From NCBI GenBank assembly GCA_030272585.1, contig BSYQ01000008.1:3844001-3908000 (forward strand): DNA of 64,000 bases. Reading direction: 5' to 3'. This stretch comes from Bryopsis sp. KO-2023 (lineage: Eukaryota; Chlorophyta; Ulvophyceae; Bryopsidales; Bryopsidaceae). The translations under genes and the position numbers were made by a program. The notes beneath the pieces were generated by a model. It was given only the letters and a program-made list of their open reading frames with translations, did not search any database and had not been told where the DNA came from. This document shows positions 30,986 to 40,689 of this stretch, one piece after another; the first letter of the stretch is position 1; every line of letters begins with the position of its first letter.

Positions 30986-31454
30986 GGTGAAGCACAGGTT
31001 CAGGTTCATAAACAGACTCCTCGTCCGTCATACTCCACGGGTTTTCCGGCAGCTGCTCAGAGGATCCCTCAGGTTCAGGTTCAGATTCAGGTTCATCTGC
31101 GGTTGGAAGTGTAGCTTCAGGCAAAATCTCTTGTGCAGGATCAGGTGCTGGAAGACTTGCAGCTTCGATGCTCCAGTCGAACGTTCTGCTCAGATCTAGA
31201 TCAACCTCGTGCATGGTTGCAACCTCCTCTCTGAGCTGGTCCAGATGAGGCAATAGCTGGCGATCACGAAGGAGTTCTGCAAAAGATACAATGTGAATGA
31301 GAGGCCAGAGAGAAAAACAACCTAATTTGAACCTGATGCTGGACTGCTCACCTGTAGGCACCATGTAGGGGTATTCCATGTCCCCCAGGTTGGTGCTCCC
31401 CTTCCTGGTCAGTCCTGGAGGTGTCACCTGAATGGAATCGAGTATGGGGTCGAT

Positions 31455-32042
31455 TGTAACCCCAAACCACGTCGCCTCGACCAATTTTGTCACCTCCAGG
31501 GCTAGAGTGATATCAGGGGAGGGAATGCTGCTTGAGGCAGTCCCGGACGGATTACGTAGGGCTAGCAGTCACCCCGGGACAGTTCTGCCATGGCAGTTCC
31601 GCCACAGTTTAGAAGTAGCAGTTCAGCTACAGAAATGACTAGGTTGGACGTTCCTAGGGGTTGGTGCTGAGGGAAGGGATTGAGAGTGGTTAGGAAGATC
31701 AACTAGGCTTGATGGGTTAGGTTGTCTTAATCAGTAGGTGGGATCCTAGGCGATCAATGGGACAAGGGTGAGTCAGGCTGCAGCCTATTTAAACGGCTGA
31801 TCTTAGGGTATTGTACTTCTTCTTGGTGTGGATCTTCTTGTGTTTTGTTCGAGTTTGGACCTTTGGACTGTTGTAAGAAAGCTTTTGAGAAGAGACCTGA
31901 GTGAAAAGTGCCTTGCAAGGCCGTGTGATCAAGTTAAAGAGGGGCTGTCCCCACTTCTGCCGTTCCAGTTCTGCAAAAACGCCTCCACAACCGTTAAGTC
32001 CAGCTGCAGGGGTGACCCCAGCGGTCAGGACGACGCAATTTG
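31455..32042 (+). repeat. LTR-C 5' LTR
   Basis: 588 bp starting TGTAACCCC and ending CAATTTG, one base before the primer-binding site. It lacks the terminal TGGTTACA found in the 3' LTR. Confidence 0.9.
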
Positions 32043-32537
32043 TTGGTTTCGGAGCCCAGGCGCGCACACTTTTTAGCTGTGCTGCAGCAGACGTGCACTA
32101 CGGCTCTGGCAGTCGTTATAAGTGGGCAGTCTGGACGAGCAAGACCTGAGAGTGAGAAAAGAAGCGGAGTAAGCTCTTGCAAGAGTGAAGAGAAGGACCC
32201 ACAGGGGTGGATACGTTTCAAAAGGGTACAAGGTCGAGCTTGGGTCGCTCACAAGGGTGAAGAGAAGGCGAAAAAGCTTTGTGGGTTTCGGGATCTTGTG
32301 GGATCTTAACCTAAGGTTAGGTCAGAACTGCTGTTGGGTCGCTTTTGTCTTGTTTGGGCTGCAGCAAGGTCGAGAACAAATACAAGAAAGAGTGACGAAC
32401 TGCATAAGGTGGAAAAAGAAGCAAGGGCAGTACTTATCCGAGGTTTGGAGGAGAACAGAGGGTAAAAGAGAAGGATCACGACCAGAAGGGAGACTTGCCA
32501 CTCAGATCTGTGGCGGCGCTGAAGGAAAAAGAAGATC

Positions 32538-34160
32538 TTGACGGAAAAAGTGAACGAGGAAGAAGAACCAAACGAGGAAGAAGGCCTTGGTGGTGCAGAA
32601 GGAGTGAACGTTGAGGTTTCTGAGGCACAAGGAAGTGTTGGTGCTTTTTCTGAGGCTGGTCTTGTTGACGACGAAGGGGTGTTGAAGGAAGACTTTCTTG
32701 GCGGCTGGGACAACGAGGAAGTGAACGAGGTTGACGAGAAAGAGGTTGTGATGGTCGAGAGTGTTCCTGAAGAACGTGAAGCAAGACAAGAAGACAGAGC
32801 TGCTGGAGACGAGGTTACGAGGGCAGAGGTAGACGACGAAGTGGTTGCTGTCGTTAAAGAAGAAGAAGAGCAAGCAAGTGTTGACCCCACTGGAAGGGAG
32901 GTACAAGAAGGAAACCTCGTTGGCGTTACTGACCAAGGAGAAGCCGAGGTTGTCCAAGAGGAGGAAGAAGTGCTTGCGGAAGAAGTAAAAGAAGAAGACG
33001 AAGCAAGACGAGTGACCAAAGAAGAGGAGGAAGCCTTTGTTGAGCCAGAAGTTGTGGTTAAGGAAGAAGTCAAACAAGAAGAGGAAGAAGAGAGCAGTGT
33101 TGCTGCAGGGAACGGAGGAAATGGAGGCGCTACCAACGAGCCCTCGAGTTCCAGTTCCGACGAAGACAAACCTGAAGGGGAAAGAGACAAGAGGGAGACA
33201 TCCTCTAGTTTCGAGGAAGAGCCTGTGCCCCCAGTACATCCACCACTGAACCCATTTGCCTTTGCTGCCAGTCTCCCCCAGATTCCTCCAATTGTGCCAC
33301 CTGGTCCAGTTGTTCCACCCGTTCCACCAAGACCTCCTGTTCCACCACCAGTTTGTCCACCGACTCCAGGCAGTGGCGGCGCCATGATACATCTAGCAGA
33401 AGGACTTCCTAATCGGTTGACTAACAGTCATTTACCCGCATTTACGGGTGCAGAGGCAGAAGATGTGGCCACCTGGTTACGTTCCTATGGGATCCTCGCT
33501 GAAGGCTCTGGCTGGAACGTACCCCCAGCAGTGCAGCCACACGAAGACGAGAGGATAGAGAGACTGGTCCGCTATACAACCAGGGAGGCTCGGTCATGGG
33601 TTGACAATTGGATATCCAGACATCCAGCCCTTGTGGAAGGAGTGCCAAACCCATTGAGGACGTGGCAGAAGTTGCAAACGGACATGCTGGCCTGGTTTGG
33701 AGTTGCCCCAGCAACACCAGTAGCCCATACCTTGGAGCAAAGCCGGAAGGGTGATGAAACAGTGGACGAGTATACATCTGTGCCATCCCAAGGGCAACAG
33801 CAAGTGGAAGCGAACAGAGTACCAGGCAATCCAGCCGTGGCAGATGGGTCCTTACTTCGATCGAACAAGGATGGAGCTCAGGGGGAGTTGACACCCATAC
33901 TTCATGCACCCACGGAGGATACTTTGGAAGGAGTCAGTGCCAGAGCCAGACAAGTTGAGAAGAGACAAGTGGACCCCAGTTCCACCCAGAAGGAAGTGAC
34001 GGTCCCAGCAACCGAACTGATGGGAGAACTGCAGGAGCATGCAGCATTGGAGCCTGTTTTGGCAGAAGTGGGCGTTATGGATCGGAGAGTAAATGGGCAA
34101 ATTGACAGCCTAAGGAAGGAAATGCGTGATCACAAAATTGTGACGGATTCAAGACTTTGA
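32538..34160 (+). CDS. LTR-C Gag, first part
   Basis: About 540 codons in an open frame starting near 32538 (a non-ATG codon; the true start is uncertain). The N-terminal 230 residues are extremely acidic (many EEE/EV pairs) and Ser-rich, then Pro-rich (PPRPPVPPPVCPP). The capsid-like part starts near LPAFTGAEAEDVATWLRSY and includes WVDNWISRHPALV. A predicted helical tail follows. The frame stops at TGA 34158-34160 but continues in the same frame at 34161, so Gag is either read through or broken there. Confidence 0.75.
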   Translation: MTEKVNEEEEPNEEEGLGGAEGVNVEVSEAQGSVGAFSEAGLVDDEGVLKEDFLGGWDNEEVNEVDEKEVVMVESVPEEREARQEDRAAGDEVTRAEVDDEVVAVVKEEEEQASVDPTGREVQEGNLVGVTDQGEAEVVQEEEEVLAEEVKEEDEARRVTKEEEEAFVEPEVVVKEEVKQEEEEESSVAAGNGGNGGATNEPSSSSSDEDKPEGERDKRETSSSFEEEPVPPVHPPLNPFAFAASLPQIPPIVPPGPVVPPVPPRPPVPPPVCPPTPGSGGAMIHLAEGLPNRLTNSHLPAFTGAEAEDVATWLRSYGILAEGSGWNVPPAVQPHEDERIERLVRYTTREARSWVDNWISRHPALVEGVPNPLRTWQKLQTDMLAWFGVAPATPVAHTLEQSRKGDETVDEYTSVPSQGQQQVEANRVPGNPAVADGSLLRSNKDGAQGELTPILHAPTEDTLEGVSARARQVEKRQVDPSSTQKEVTVPATELMGELQEHAALEPVLAEVGVMDRRVNGQIDSLRKEMRDHKIVTDSRL

Positions 34161-36125
34161 GGAGTGGAGCAGCAAGTGAGAATATCTGGGCGGCAGTATA
34201 GCGAACTCAGAAGGATGATCTCCGCCTTGACAGAAAGGGTAGCAGATATTCGACAATCGGAAGAACCCGAGCTGGCAAGGGTGAGCCATGGCATTACTGG
34301 TGGAGACACTGGAGTGGATCGAATACCTACCAATGGGGAAAGAGGCCGGGGAAACCACAGAGGAAGTGAATGGAGGAGAAGGAGTGGACGGATAAACATG
34401 AGCGAAGTCACGTGTTGGCATTGCTTACGCCTTGGACATTACAGAAGAAATTGTCCCAACCGGGTGCAGAGCTTCCAAGCAGAACTTGACGATGAGTTTA
34501 TTATGGATTTCGAGCAGACCGACCCAGTGACAGCAGCCATGGAGGAACCAGAGGAAGTTCTGGCATCAATCTTGTACTCTGCTATGGATGTCGATAACGG
34601 AGCAATGGACAGTGTCGAAGGAAGCAATGGAGGGACTCCGATGGATACCAGTCCAATACCCTCAGATCCGCAACCAACCACTGCAGAAGATGTTGAAATG
34701 GAGGAACCGAAAGAAGAGCCAGACCCTGAAACAAAGAAAGAGCCAAAAGAGATTCCAAAGCAACTGCCTGAACTAGAAGATGTGCCGAAACCAGAAGGTG
34801 TGCCAAAACCAGAAAATGTGCCACAAGGATCCAAACCAGTTGTGATGTTGCCATTGATGCATAGACCGATGCAAGTACCATCGCCCAGAAATACCATGGC
34901 AAAGAAAAAGAAGATGGTCAAGAAATCAACAGTGAAGCCAAAGGAGAAGCGCATGTTTACTACAGCGGAAGCCAAGAAGTTTGTGGAAGGACTGACGGCG
35001 GAAGTTTCCATGGCCAAACTCTGTCAACATCATCCGGAGCTGATTGATGCTTGGCTGAAAGCATTGAGGGTGCCCAAGGCAAAAATCCCGGCAGTTACCA
35101 CCATGGCAGAAGTGGACAGGACAAGCACATTTGCAGTCACAACAGCCACAGCCAAAGTGATGGAAACTAAAGTGCCAGGAGCAATCATTGACACCGGAGC
35201 GAGTGCCTGTGTGATATCCAAAAAACTCCTAACACAAACGGGATTAACACATCTAATGGAGGCACCAAGAGGGCGTTACCGGGACTGCAATGGACAGACT
35301 CGGCAGGCAGTAGGGTACATCCCCGCTCTACCCATTGCCCTTGGACAATGCAAACAAATGGTACCGTGCCATGTAGTGGAGAACAAGCATTTGTCCCTAA
35401 TCATTGGGACTCCATGGTTGGCTAAAACCGGCACCGAAATCGACTACGGGCTCAAAAAGCTCACTCCGTACATGGCGGGACAGCGCATGGGTGGCGTGCC
35501 GATCGAGTTCATCCAATCTGTAACGCCTGCAACTGCTGCAGTCGTCTCTGTCTATCAGACCCTCCGCCACATCGAAGAATCCAGTCCTGCACCAGCCCAA
35601 CCACCCTCTTCTACCGGGAAACTTTTGCAGCCAAACTCAAGGACGACTCATGATGGTCTGAACCAGCCCAACGCCGCCAGTCGACATCCACCGACCCTCC
35701 GGCTTACATACTACCAAGCAAGGGTGCTGCAAGAGTGCTACACCATGCGTCGGGAGAACGGAATGAGTGAGGCAGCAGCCTCACACCTCCACCAGCAAGA
35801 GATGGAGTTACTGGATGCAAGAAGAGGGCACCATTTGAAAATACAAAAAGAGAACGAAGGGAGTTTGGAGGAAACACTGCAAAGGGAAGGAAAACAGGGG
35901 AGAAGGAATGGTGTAACAGAGGAATACATGCGGAGGCGGGAGGCACTAAAACAACAAGAAAAGGAGGAGCTCAAAAAGCTTTTGGATTACTTCCGGGAGA
36001 GTGCACAAGCATGGAGACCGAAAGGAGTGCCTGCAGCAGGAGTGCCAGCAGCAGCGGCCGCAACCGGAGAGAAAGGAGGGAGTGAGCCACCTCGGGTGGT
36101 GAGCTACACAACGTCGGATTTTTGA
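34161..36125 (+). CDS. LTR-C nucleocapsid and protease
   Basis: Same frame as the preceding part, after the TGA. It has a CCHC knuckle CWHCLRLGHYRRNC near residue 90, acidic/proline-rich linker repeats (PKPEGVPKPENVPQ), a basic stretch (KKKKMVKKSTVKPKEKR), and an aspartic protease with AIIDTGASACVISKKLL and a downstream IIGTPWL motif. A long charged helical tail ends in TGA at 36123-36125, immediately after a slippery-like sequence leading to RT. No ATG near the start supports expression by readthrough from gag; re-initiation is possible. Confidence 0.8.
   Translation, partial: GVEQQVRISGRQYSELRRMISALTERVADIRQSEEPELARVSHGITGGDTGVDRIPTNGERGRGNHRGSEWRRRSGRINMSEVTCWHCLRLGHYRRNCPNRVQSFQAELDDEFIMDFEQTDPVTAAMEEPEEVLASILYSAMDVDNGAMDSVEGSNGGTPMDTSPIPSDPQPTTAEDVEMEEPKEEPDPETKKEPKEIPKQLPELEDVPKPEGVPKPENVPQGSKPVVMLPLMHRPMQVPSPRNTMAKKKKMVKKSTVKPKEKRMFTTAEAKKFVEGLTAEVSMAKLCQHHPELIDAWLKALRVPKAKIPAVTTMAEVDRTSTFAVTTATAKVMETKVPGAIIDTGASACVISKKLLTQTGLTHLMEAPRGRYRDCNGQTRQAVGYIPALPIALGQCKQMVPCHVVENKHLSLIIGTPWLAKTGTEIDYGLKKLTPYMAGQRMGGVPIEFIQSVTPATAAVVSVYQTLRHIEESSPAPAQPPSSTGKLLQPNSRTTHDGLNQPNAASRHPPTLRLTYYQARVLQECYTMRRENGMSEAAASHLHQQEMELLDARRGHHLKIQKENEGSLEETLQREGKQGRRNGVTEEYMRRREALKQQEKEELKKLLDYFRESAQAWRPKGVPAAGVPAAAAATGEKGGSEPPRVVSYTTSDF
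36116..36125 (+). promoter_or_regulatory. LTR-C possible -1 frameshift site
   Basis: The codons TCG GAT TTT TGA contain G GAT TTT (36116-36122) directly before the stop. It resembles the known retroviral site G GAU UUA. A -1 slip enters the RT frame at 36122. Inverted repeats downstream (CGACG/CGTCG; GCCACC/GGTGGC) could form a structure, but no clean hairpin at the usual spacing was found. Confidence 0.45.
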
Positions 36126-38140
36126 GTGGGCCGGCCACCGACGTCCTCCTTCGTCGACACCTGGAGGGGTGGCGGAAGTGGGTCGGTCCAGAAAGACAAA
36201 AGAAAAGAAAAAGAAAAAGGAGGAGACGAGGCAAACGTGGGGGACGGAAAGAGCAATGGCGTCGATCAGGGAGGCGGATCAAGGAGCAGGAATGGAGAAT
36301 GAAACGCCAAGGGCAAGAAATAGAACGAGCGAATCGGCGGTGGCCAGACTCTTGGGCCAGACAGTGTTTGAGTCACAGCAGAAAAGTGGAGGCAGAAATT
36401 CTGATGAGACAAGAGATAAAAGAAAGGGAAGAAAGGGAAGAAGAAGGAAAAAGAAATACAAGAGAAAAAGAAGGGAAAGGGAAAAGAACAGGAAATGGAA
36501 AAAGAAAAGAAAAAGGGGAAGAGAGTTTGGGGTTACAAGGGACTGAACAGGCAGCAGTTCAGCTGCAGGAAAACCAAATTTGGGCAGGGGTTGCTCCCCT
36601 AGGGACTTCGGAGGTAGAAAATAAAACGTTTGCCACAGAGAAGGAAAAAGAAAAAGAACAGGTGTCACTTAGAGAAAAACTAGAGAACCTTAAAATCAGC
36701 TCCCACCTTACCCCACAACAACGGAAGGAGTTACTGGACTTGCTCGAAGAATATCCGGACGCCTGTGCTTGGTCCTCGGATCAAGTGGGCCAAACCAACA
36801 TCCTATACCACGAGATCCCCACCGGAGATCATCCCCCCATCAGGCAGAATCCCTACCGGTTCAGCTTTGCGGAGAACCAGGTGGTGAAATCGAAGGTGGC
36901 GAGGATGCTCCTGGACGGAGTGGTGCGGAAGTCGAAGTCCCCATGGGCCTCACCGATCGTCCTAGTCCCAAAGCCAGATGGGTCGGTGCGGTTCTGCGTC
37001 GATTACCGCAAGCTTAACAAGGTGACCACCCGGGATAGCTTTCCCCTCCCAAGGATAGAGGACGCGATCAACCAGTTTTCGGAGGCCAAATACTTTACCG
37101 CACTGGATCTGAGGTCGGGGTATTGGCAGGTCCGGATGAGCACCGCCTCCGCGGAGAAAACGGCTTTCATTACCCAGGAGGGGCTGTATGAGTTCGTAGT
37201 GATGCCCTTCGGGCTCAGTAACGCCCCAGCGACCTTCCAGAGGATGATGAACGAGGTGCTAGGTCCAATGCTTTGGAAGGGAGTGATCGTGTATCTAGAT
37301 GATATCATCATCTATGCGGAAACCTGGGAGAAGCATCAGGAGATATTGGCAGAAGTGCTGCAGCGGTTGAAGGAGGCCAACCTGAGGATCAGCCCGAGGA
37401 AATCGGACTTCGGGTTCGAGGAGCTGCTGTACTTGGGCCACATCGTGGGGAAAGGGGAAATAAAAATGAACCCGAAGAAGGTAGCCACAGTGGAGATGCA
37501 GGAGCCACCGGTGGATGTGTCTACTCTGCGGTCCTTCCTGGGCCTTACTTCTTACTACAGGAGATTTGTGCGCGACTATGCAAGGATCGCTGCACCTCTG
37601 ACGGAGTTGTTGAAGAAGGATGTGCCATTTGAATGGAGGGAACGCCACCACCAAGCATTTGAGAGGCTGAAGAAAAGCATTACCGATCAACCAGTCCTGG
37701 CTCCACCACAGCCACACTTACCATACATTCTGCAAACAGACTGGAGCAGCCAGGCTGTGGGGGCAGTACTCTGTCAAAAGGATGAGCAAGGGAGAGAGCA
37801 TGTGGTGGCTTATGCCAGCAAAAGACTCAATCCTGCTGAGAGGAATTATTCTGCAGTGGAAGGGGAGTGCCTAGCAGTGGTGTGGGCTTGCACCTTATTT
37901 CGGCCATACATCTACGGAACGGAATTTGTGCTGCAGACTGATCAAAGAGCCTTACAATGGTTGATGACGGGTACCAAACTGACGGGGAAACTGATGAGGT
38001 GGGCACTCCGCCTACAAGAGTTTGATTTCACGATTGAGTTCCGCGCTGGGAAGAGTAACGCAAATGCGGATGCACTGACAAGGCTTCCAGTTCCGCTGGA
38101 CCATCCAATAGTCAGTGGTTCCACAGCGCTTCGTCCATGA
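36122..38140 (+). CDS. LTR-C reverse transcriptase and RNase H
   Basis: 672 codons, open from the gag-protease stop in the -1 frame. The first 160 residues are very basic/charged (RQKKRKRKRRRRG) without a known domain. RT: FTALDLRSGYWQV, MPFGLSNAPATF, and YLDD in IVYLDDIIIYAE (about residue 395). RNase H: LQTDWSSQAVGAVLCQ, NYSAVEGECLAVVW and LQTDQRAL, with acidic residues kept. It ends soon after the RNase H (NADALTRLPV). The integrase should follow but is degraded. Confidence 0.93.
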   Translation: MSGPATDVLLRRHLEGWRKWVGPERQKKRKRKRRRRGKRGGRKEQWRRSGRRIKEQEWRMKRQGQEIERANRRWPDSWARQCLSHSRKVEAEILMRQEIKEREEREEEGKRNTREKEGKGKRTGNGKRKEKGEESLGLQGTEQAAVQLQENQIWAGVAPLGTSEVENKTFATEKEKEKEQVSLREKLENLKISSHLTPQQRKELLDLLEEYPDACAWSSDQVGQTNILYHEIPTGDHPPIRQNPYRFSFAENQVVKSKVARMLLDGVVRKSKSPWASPIVLVPKPDGSVRFCVDYRKLNKVTTRDSFPLPRIEDAINQFSEAKYFTALDLRSGYWQVRMSTASAEKTAFITQEGLYEFVVMPFGLSNAPATFQRMMNEVLGPMLWKGVIVYLDDIIIYAETWEKHQEILAEVLQRLKEANLRISPRKSDFGFEELLYLGHIVGKGEIKMNPKKVATVEMQEPPVDVSTLRSFLGLTSYYRRFVRDYARIAAPLTELLKKDVPFEWRERHHQAFERLKKSITDQPVLAPPQPHLPYILQTDWSSQAVGAVLCQKDEQGREHVVAYASKRLNPAERNYSAVEGECLAVVWACTLFRPYIYGTEFVLQTDQRALQWLMTGTKLTGKLMRWALRLQEFDFTIEFRAGKSNANADALTRLPVPLDHPIVSGSTALRP

Positions 38141-38866
38141 TTTACTATGGAACCCCAGATCAGAGCTGACAAGGTGCAACCATTGTTGTCCCAATGGAAG
38201 TACTCAACAGTGGTAGGGGACACTTGAATTTTGTGAGGTTTTTGCATATTTCTTGCCTACTATTGTTGTTGCAAGAGATCAAGGGGGAAAAAGTGGATCA
38301 ATGGATGGATAAGGATCAAATGAAATATTTGGAAAGAAAGGATTTGCCTGCTGGGAGACAAGCTGAGGCAAAAGTGCACAGAAGAAGTCGACGATATTGA
38401 AGGGTAGCAGGAGATGCTCACCCACTCAAGTACTTGAGCAGAGAAAGAGAATGGTGACAGGTGCCAAATGAGGAACAACGATAGTCTGTGGTTCGAGATA
38501 TCCACAGACAGAATGCGCACATCGGCGGGAGAGGATTAAGCCAGAAGAGTGCAGCAGCTGCACAGCAGCAAGAGTTATATATCAAAAGAGGAAGAGCAAG
38601 TGTGGCAGACGTGCCATAACTGCAGAGAGAGTCAGAAAGCGCCTAAGGAACTATATCCATTACGGCAGCATGGGAGAGAGAAAGCGCCTAAGGGACTTCA
38701 TCCATTACGGCAGCATATACCGTTGAGAGCTTGGGAGAGATTGGGAGTGGACCTCATCACCTTGCTTACAGCGGAGAGAGGAGAAAGAAATGAAGTGGCA
38801 GAACTTCTACAGAAGCCGGGCGTTCAACTAAGGAAAGGACGACCATACCATTCGGAGACCGATTGA
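38141..38866 (+). pseudogene. LTR-C integrase remnant
   Basis: Only parts survive: the end of the zinc finger (CHNCRESQKAP), the first catalytic block (AWERLGVDLITLL) and, almost directly after, a piece like the third block (YHSETD), followed by a stop. The middle with the second aspartate is missing, and PLRQH-type words are duplicated at 38650-38720. Internal deletion is likely. No active integrase can come from this copy. Confidence 0.7.
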
Positions 38867-38869
38867 CTA

Positions 38870-39611
38870 GTGGTACGGATGGATCGCGAAATACAATATG
38901 GTATTTTCTGGTTTTGTTTTGTTTTGTATTGTTGTTTTGTTTGGTATTGCTGTATTTCTGCAGCAGCAGTGGGTGGGTTTTTATTTTGTTTTTGGTTCTA
39001 TTTTGTTCTTGGGTACTATTTCTGCAGGAATAGTATTCAGTCAGTCGATAAAGAAAAGAACTTTCCGTTTGATACTTTTTGAGCTCAATAGAGACCTGGG
39101 GAAGAAAAGGGGGGTAAACAAGGGACAAACAAGGACAAACTGGTCACTTTGACCTATAGGGGTGAAAGAACAGCTGTTAGCTATGAGGAAAAAAAAAAGG
39201 GGGGGGAACTGATTGAAGTGCAGCACCACTGGTTTACATTCGAGTGCTCTTTGAACAGTCCTGCTGGGTTTAAAGAACAGCTGATGGCTGTGATTAAAAA
39301 GAAAAAAAAGGGGGGACCTGTTTGAGGAACAACATTGTTAGTTTACATTTTGATGTCCTTGAACAGTTTTGCTGTGGAAATTAAAAATAAAATGGATCTG
39401 CAGTAACAATGGGCACTTGTTTTGTGTTTCTGAGCACTACGTCTACAGACATAGTAGCCAGTCAGGCAGTTAAGAGAAAGATTTTCTTGTTGATACTTTT
39501 TGGAAAAGTTCTGGGAACAACTAGCTAACAACTAAAGACCAGGGACAGAAGAAGTTCAGTGGGGGAGATTGAGTTTAACTTTTGGGGACAAAAGTCAAGG
39601 GAGGAGGGGAG
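38870..39611 (+). other. LTR-C 3' non-coding region and polypurine tract
   Basis: T-rich sequence, then related blocks (GAACAGCTG plus an A/G tract, near 39168 and 39276), and a purine tract GGGAGGAGGGGAG ending at 39611. Ten bases, TGGTTACAGC, separate it from the TGTAACC start of the 3' LTR. Confidence 0.75.
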
Positions 39612-39621
39612 TGGTTACAGC

Positions 39622-40217
39622 TGTAACCCCAAACCACGTCGCCTCGACCAATTTTGTCACCTCCAGGGCTAGAGTGATATCAGGGGAGGGAATGCTGCTT
39701 GAGGCAGTCCCGGACGGATTACGTAGGGCTAGCAGTCACCCCGGGACAGTTCTGCCATGGCAGTTCCGCCACAGTTTAGAAGTAGCAGTTCAGCTACAGA
39801 AATGACTAGGTTGGACGTTCCTAGGGGTTGGTGCTGAGGGAAGGGATTGAGAGTGGTTAGGAAGATCAACTAGGCTTGATGGGTTAGGTTGTCTTAATCA
39901 GTAGGTGGGATCCTAGGCGATCAATGGGACAAGGGTGAGTCAGGCTGCAGCCTATTTAAACGGCTGATCTTAGGGTATTGTACTTCTTCTTGGTGTGGAT
40001 CTTCTTGTGTTTTGTTCGAGTTTGGACCTTTGGACTGTTGTAAGAAAGCTTTTGAGAAGAGACCTGAGTGAAAAGTGCCTTGCAAGGCCGTGTGATCAAG
40101 TTAAAGAGGGGCTGTCCCCACTTCTGCCGTTCCAGTTCTGCAAAAACGCCTCCACAACCGTTAAGTCCAGCTGCAGGGGTGACCCCAGCGGTCAGGACGA
40201 CGCAATTTGTGGTTACA
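39622..40217 (+). repeat. LTR-C 3' LTR
   Basis: 596 bp, TGTAACC...GGTTACA. It is followed by GTCGAT, which also precedes the 5' LTR. Confidence 0.9.
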
Positions 40218-40689
40218 GTCGATGCGCCTTTCAGGGGGGTTGCCCGCTCGGTACGCTCGCAAGAAAAGTTCGTCTTCGCTTCCCGCAGCGCTGTCCAGGG
40301 CGGATGCAGCTTTCCAGAACAGAGCCTAGGAAGACAAGTAACAGTAACCCTAAGTCAAAACATTCGAAACAGAAACAGTGCAGCAGATAGCAGGCAGCAT
40401 ACACTTACATTTTCCAGACCAAAATACATGTTAAGCGACGTCAAATGCCGGAACACCACCTCGGCGGCATCCCGATCTACCACCGTCCCGGGCTGGAACA
40501 GGTCTGTTCGGTTTTGGAGCCTGTTCCGGAGCCTCACGACATACTGCCGTGCTTTGAGTTCCACGTACATCGCAATCGATCTGCACTGCAGGCGAGACAA
40601 CAACAAGATACCACGATACAAAGGCGCACGGTGCGGTGAAGTCGAACAGGGAGCGAAGTCGATATATTCGGGACAGTACGGCAGAACTG

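Larger units (their letters stand above)
31455..40217 (+). mobile_element. LTR-C: Ty3/gypsy element with damaged integrase
   Basis: 5' LTR 31455-32042 (588 bp) and 3' LTR 39622-40217 (596 bp), the same by eye except that the 3' copy has 8 more bases (TGGTTACA) at its end. Host flanks share GTCGAT (31449-31454 and 40218-40223). Primer-binding site TGGTTTCGGAGC at 32044-32055. Genes: gag, gag/protease, RT-RNase H, integrase remnant; no chromodomain. It interrupts exon 2 of the hAT1 second gene. Near-identical LTRs with a defective integrase suggest recent movement using proteins in trans. Confidence 0.92.
12536..40570 (-). pseudogene. hAT1 second gene, three exons, split by LTR elements A, B and C
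   Basis: Pieces in transcript order: exon 1 40570-40409 (ATG; 54 codons), intron 40408-40326 (GTAAGT...CCTAG), exon 2 40325-40224 plus 31454-31352 after element C, intron 31351-31277 (GTGAGC...TTGCAG), exon 3 31276-30266, then 21828-21681 after B and 12650-12536 after A, ending in TAA. Counting each duplication once gives 1641 nt, 547 codons, open throughout. Features: a basic start, an acidic middle (about 31030-31150), nine 15-residue repeats GGRGPPPNMFRAAEA, a GGQ run, then a conserved-looking tail with SERSREQRRTAQRER and a Glu-rich end. No family was recognised. It lies within the hAT1 ends and is convergent with the transposase, so it is probably an accessory protein of the transposon; an overtaken host gene is the alternative. 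Confidence 0.72.

Noticed and set aside
30261-31493. A complete 410-codon proline/glycine-rich gene.
   Set aside because: Its start lies in the LTR of C and its stop in the LTR of B; it is exon material of the hAT1 second gene plus an intron read through.
32306-33392. Long Ser-rich minus-strand frames opposite LTR-C gag.
   Set aside because: Antisense of a Glu-rich coding repeat; no start context or domain.
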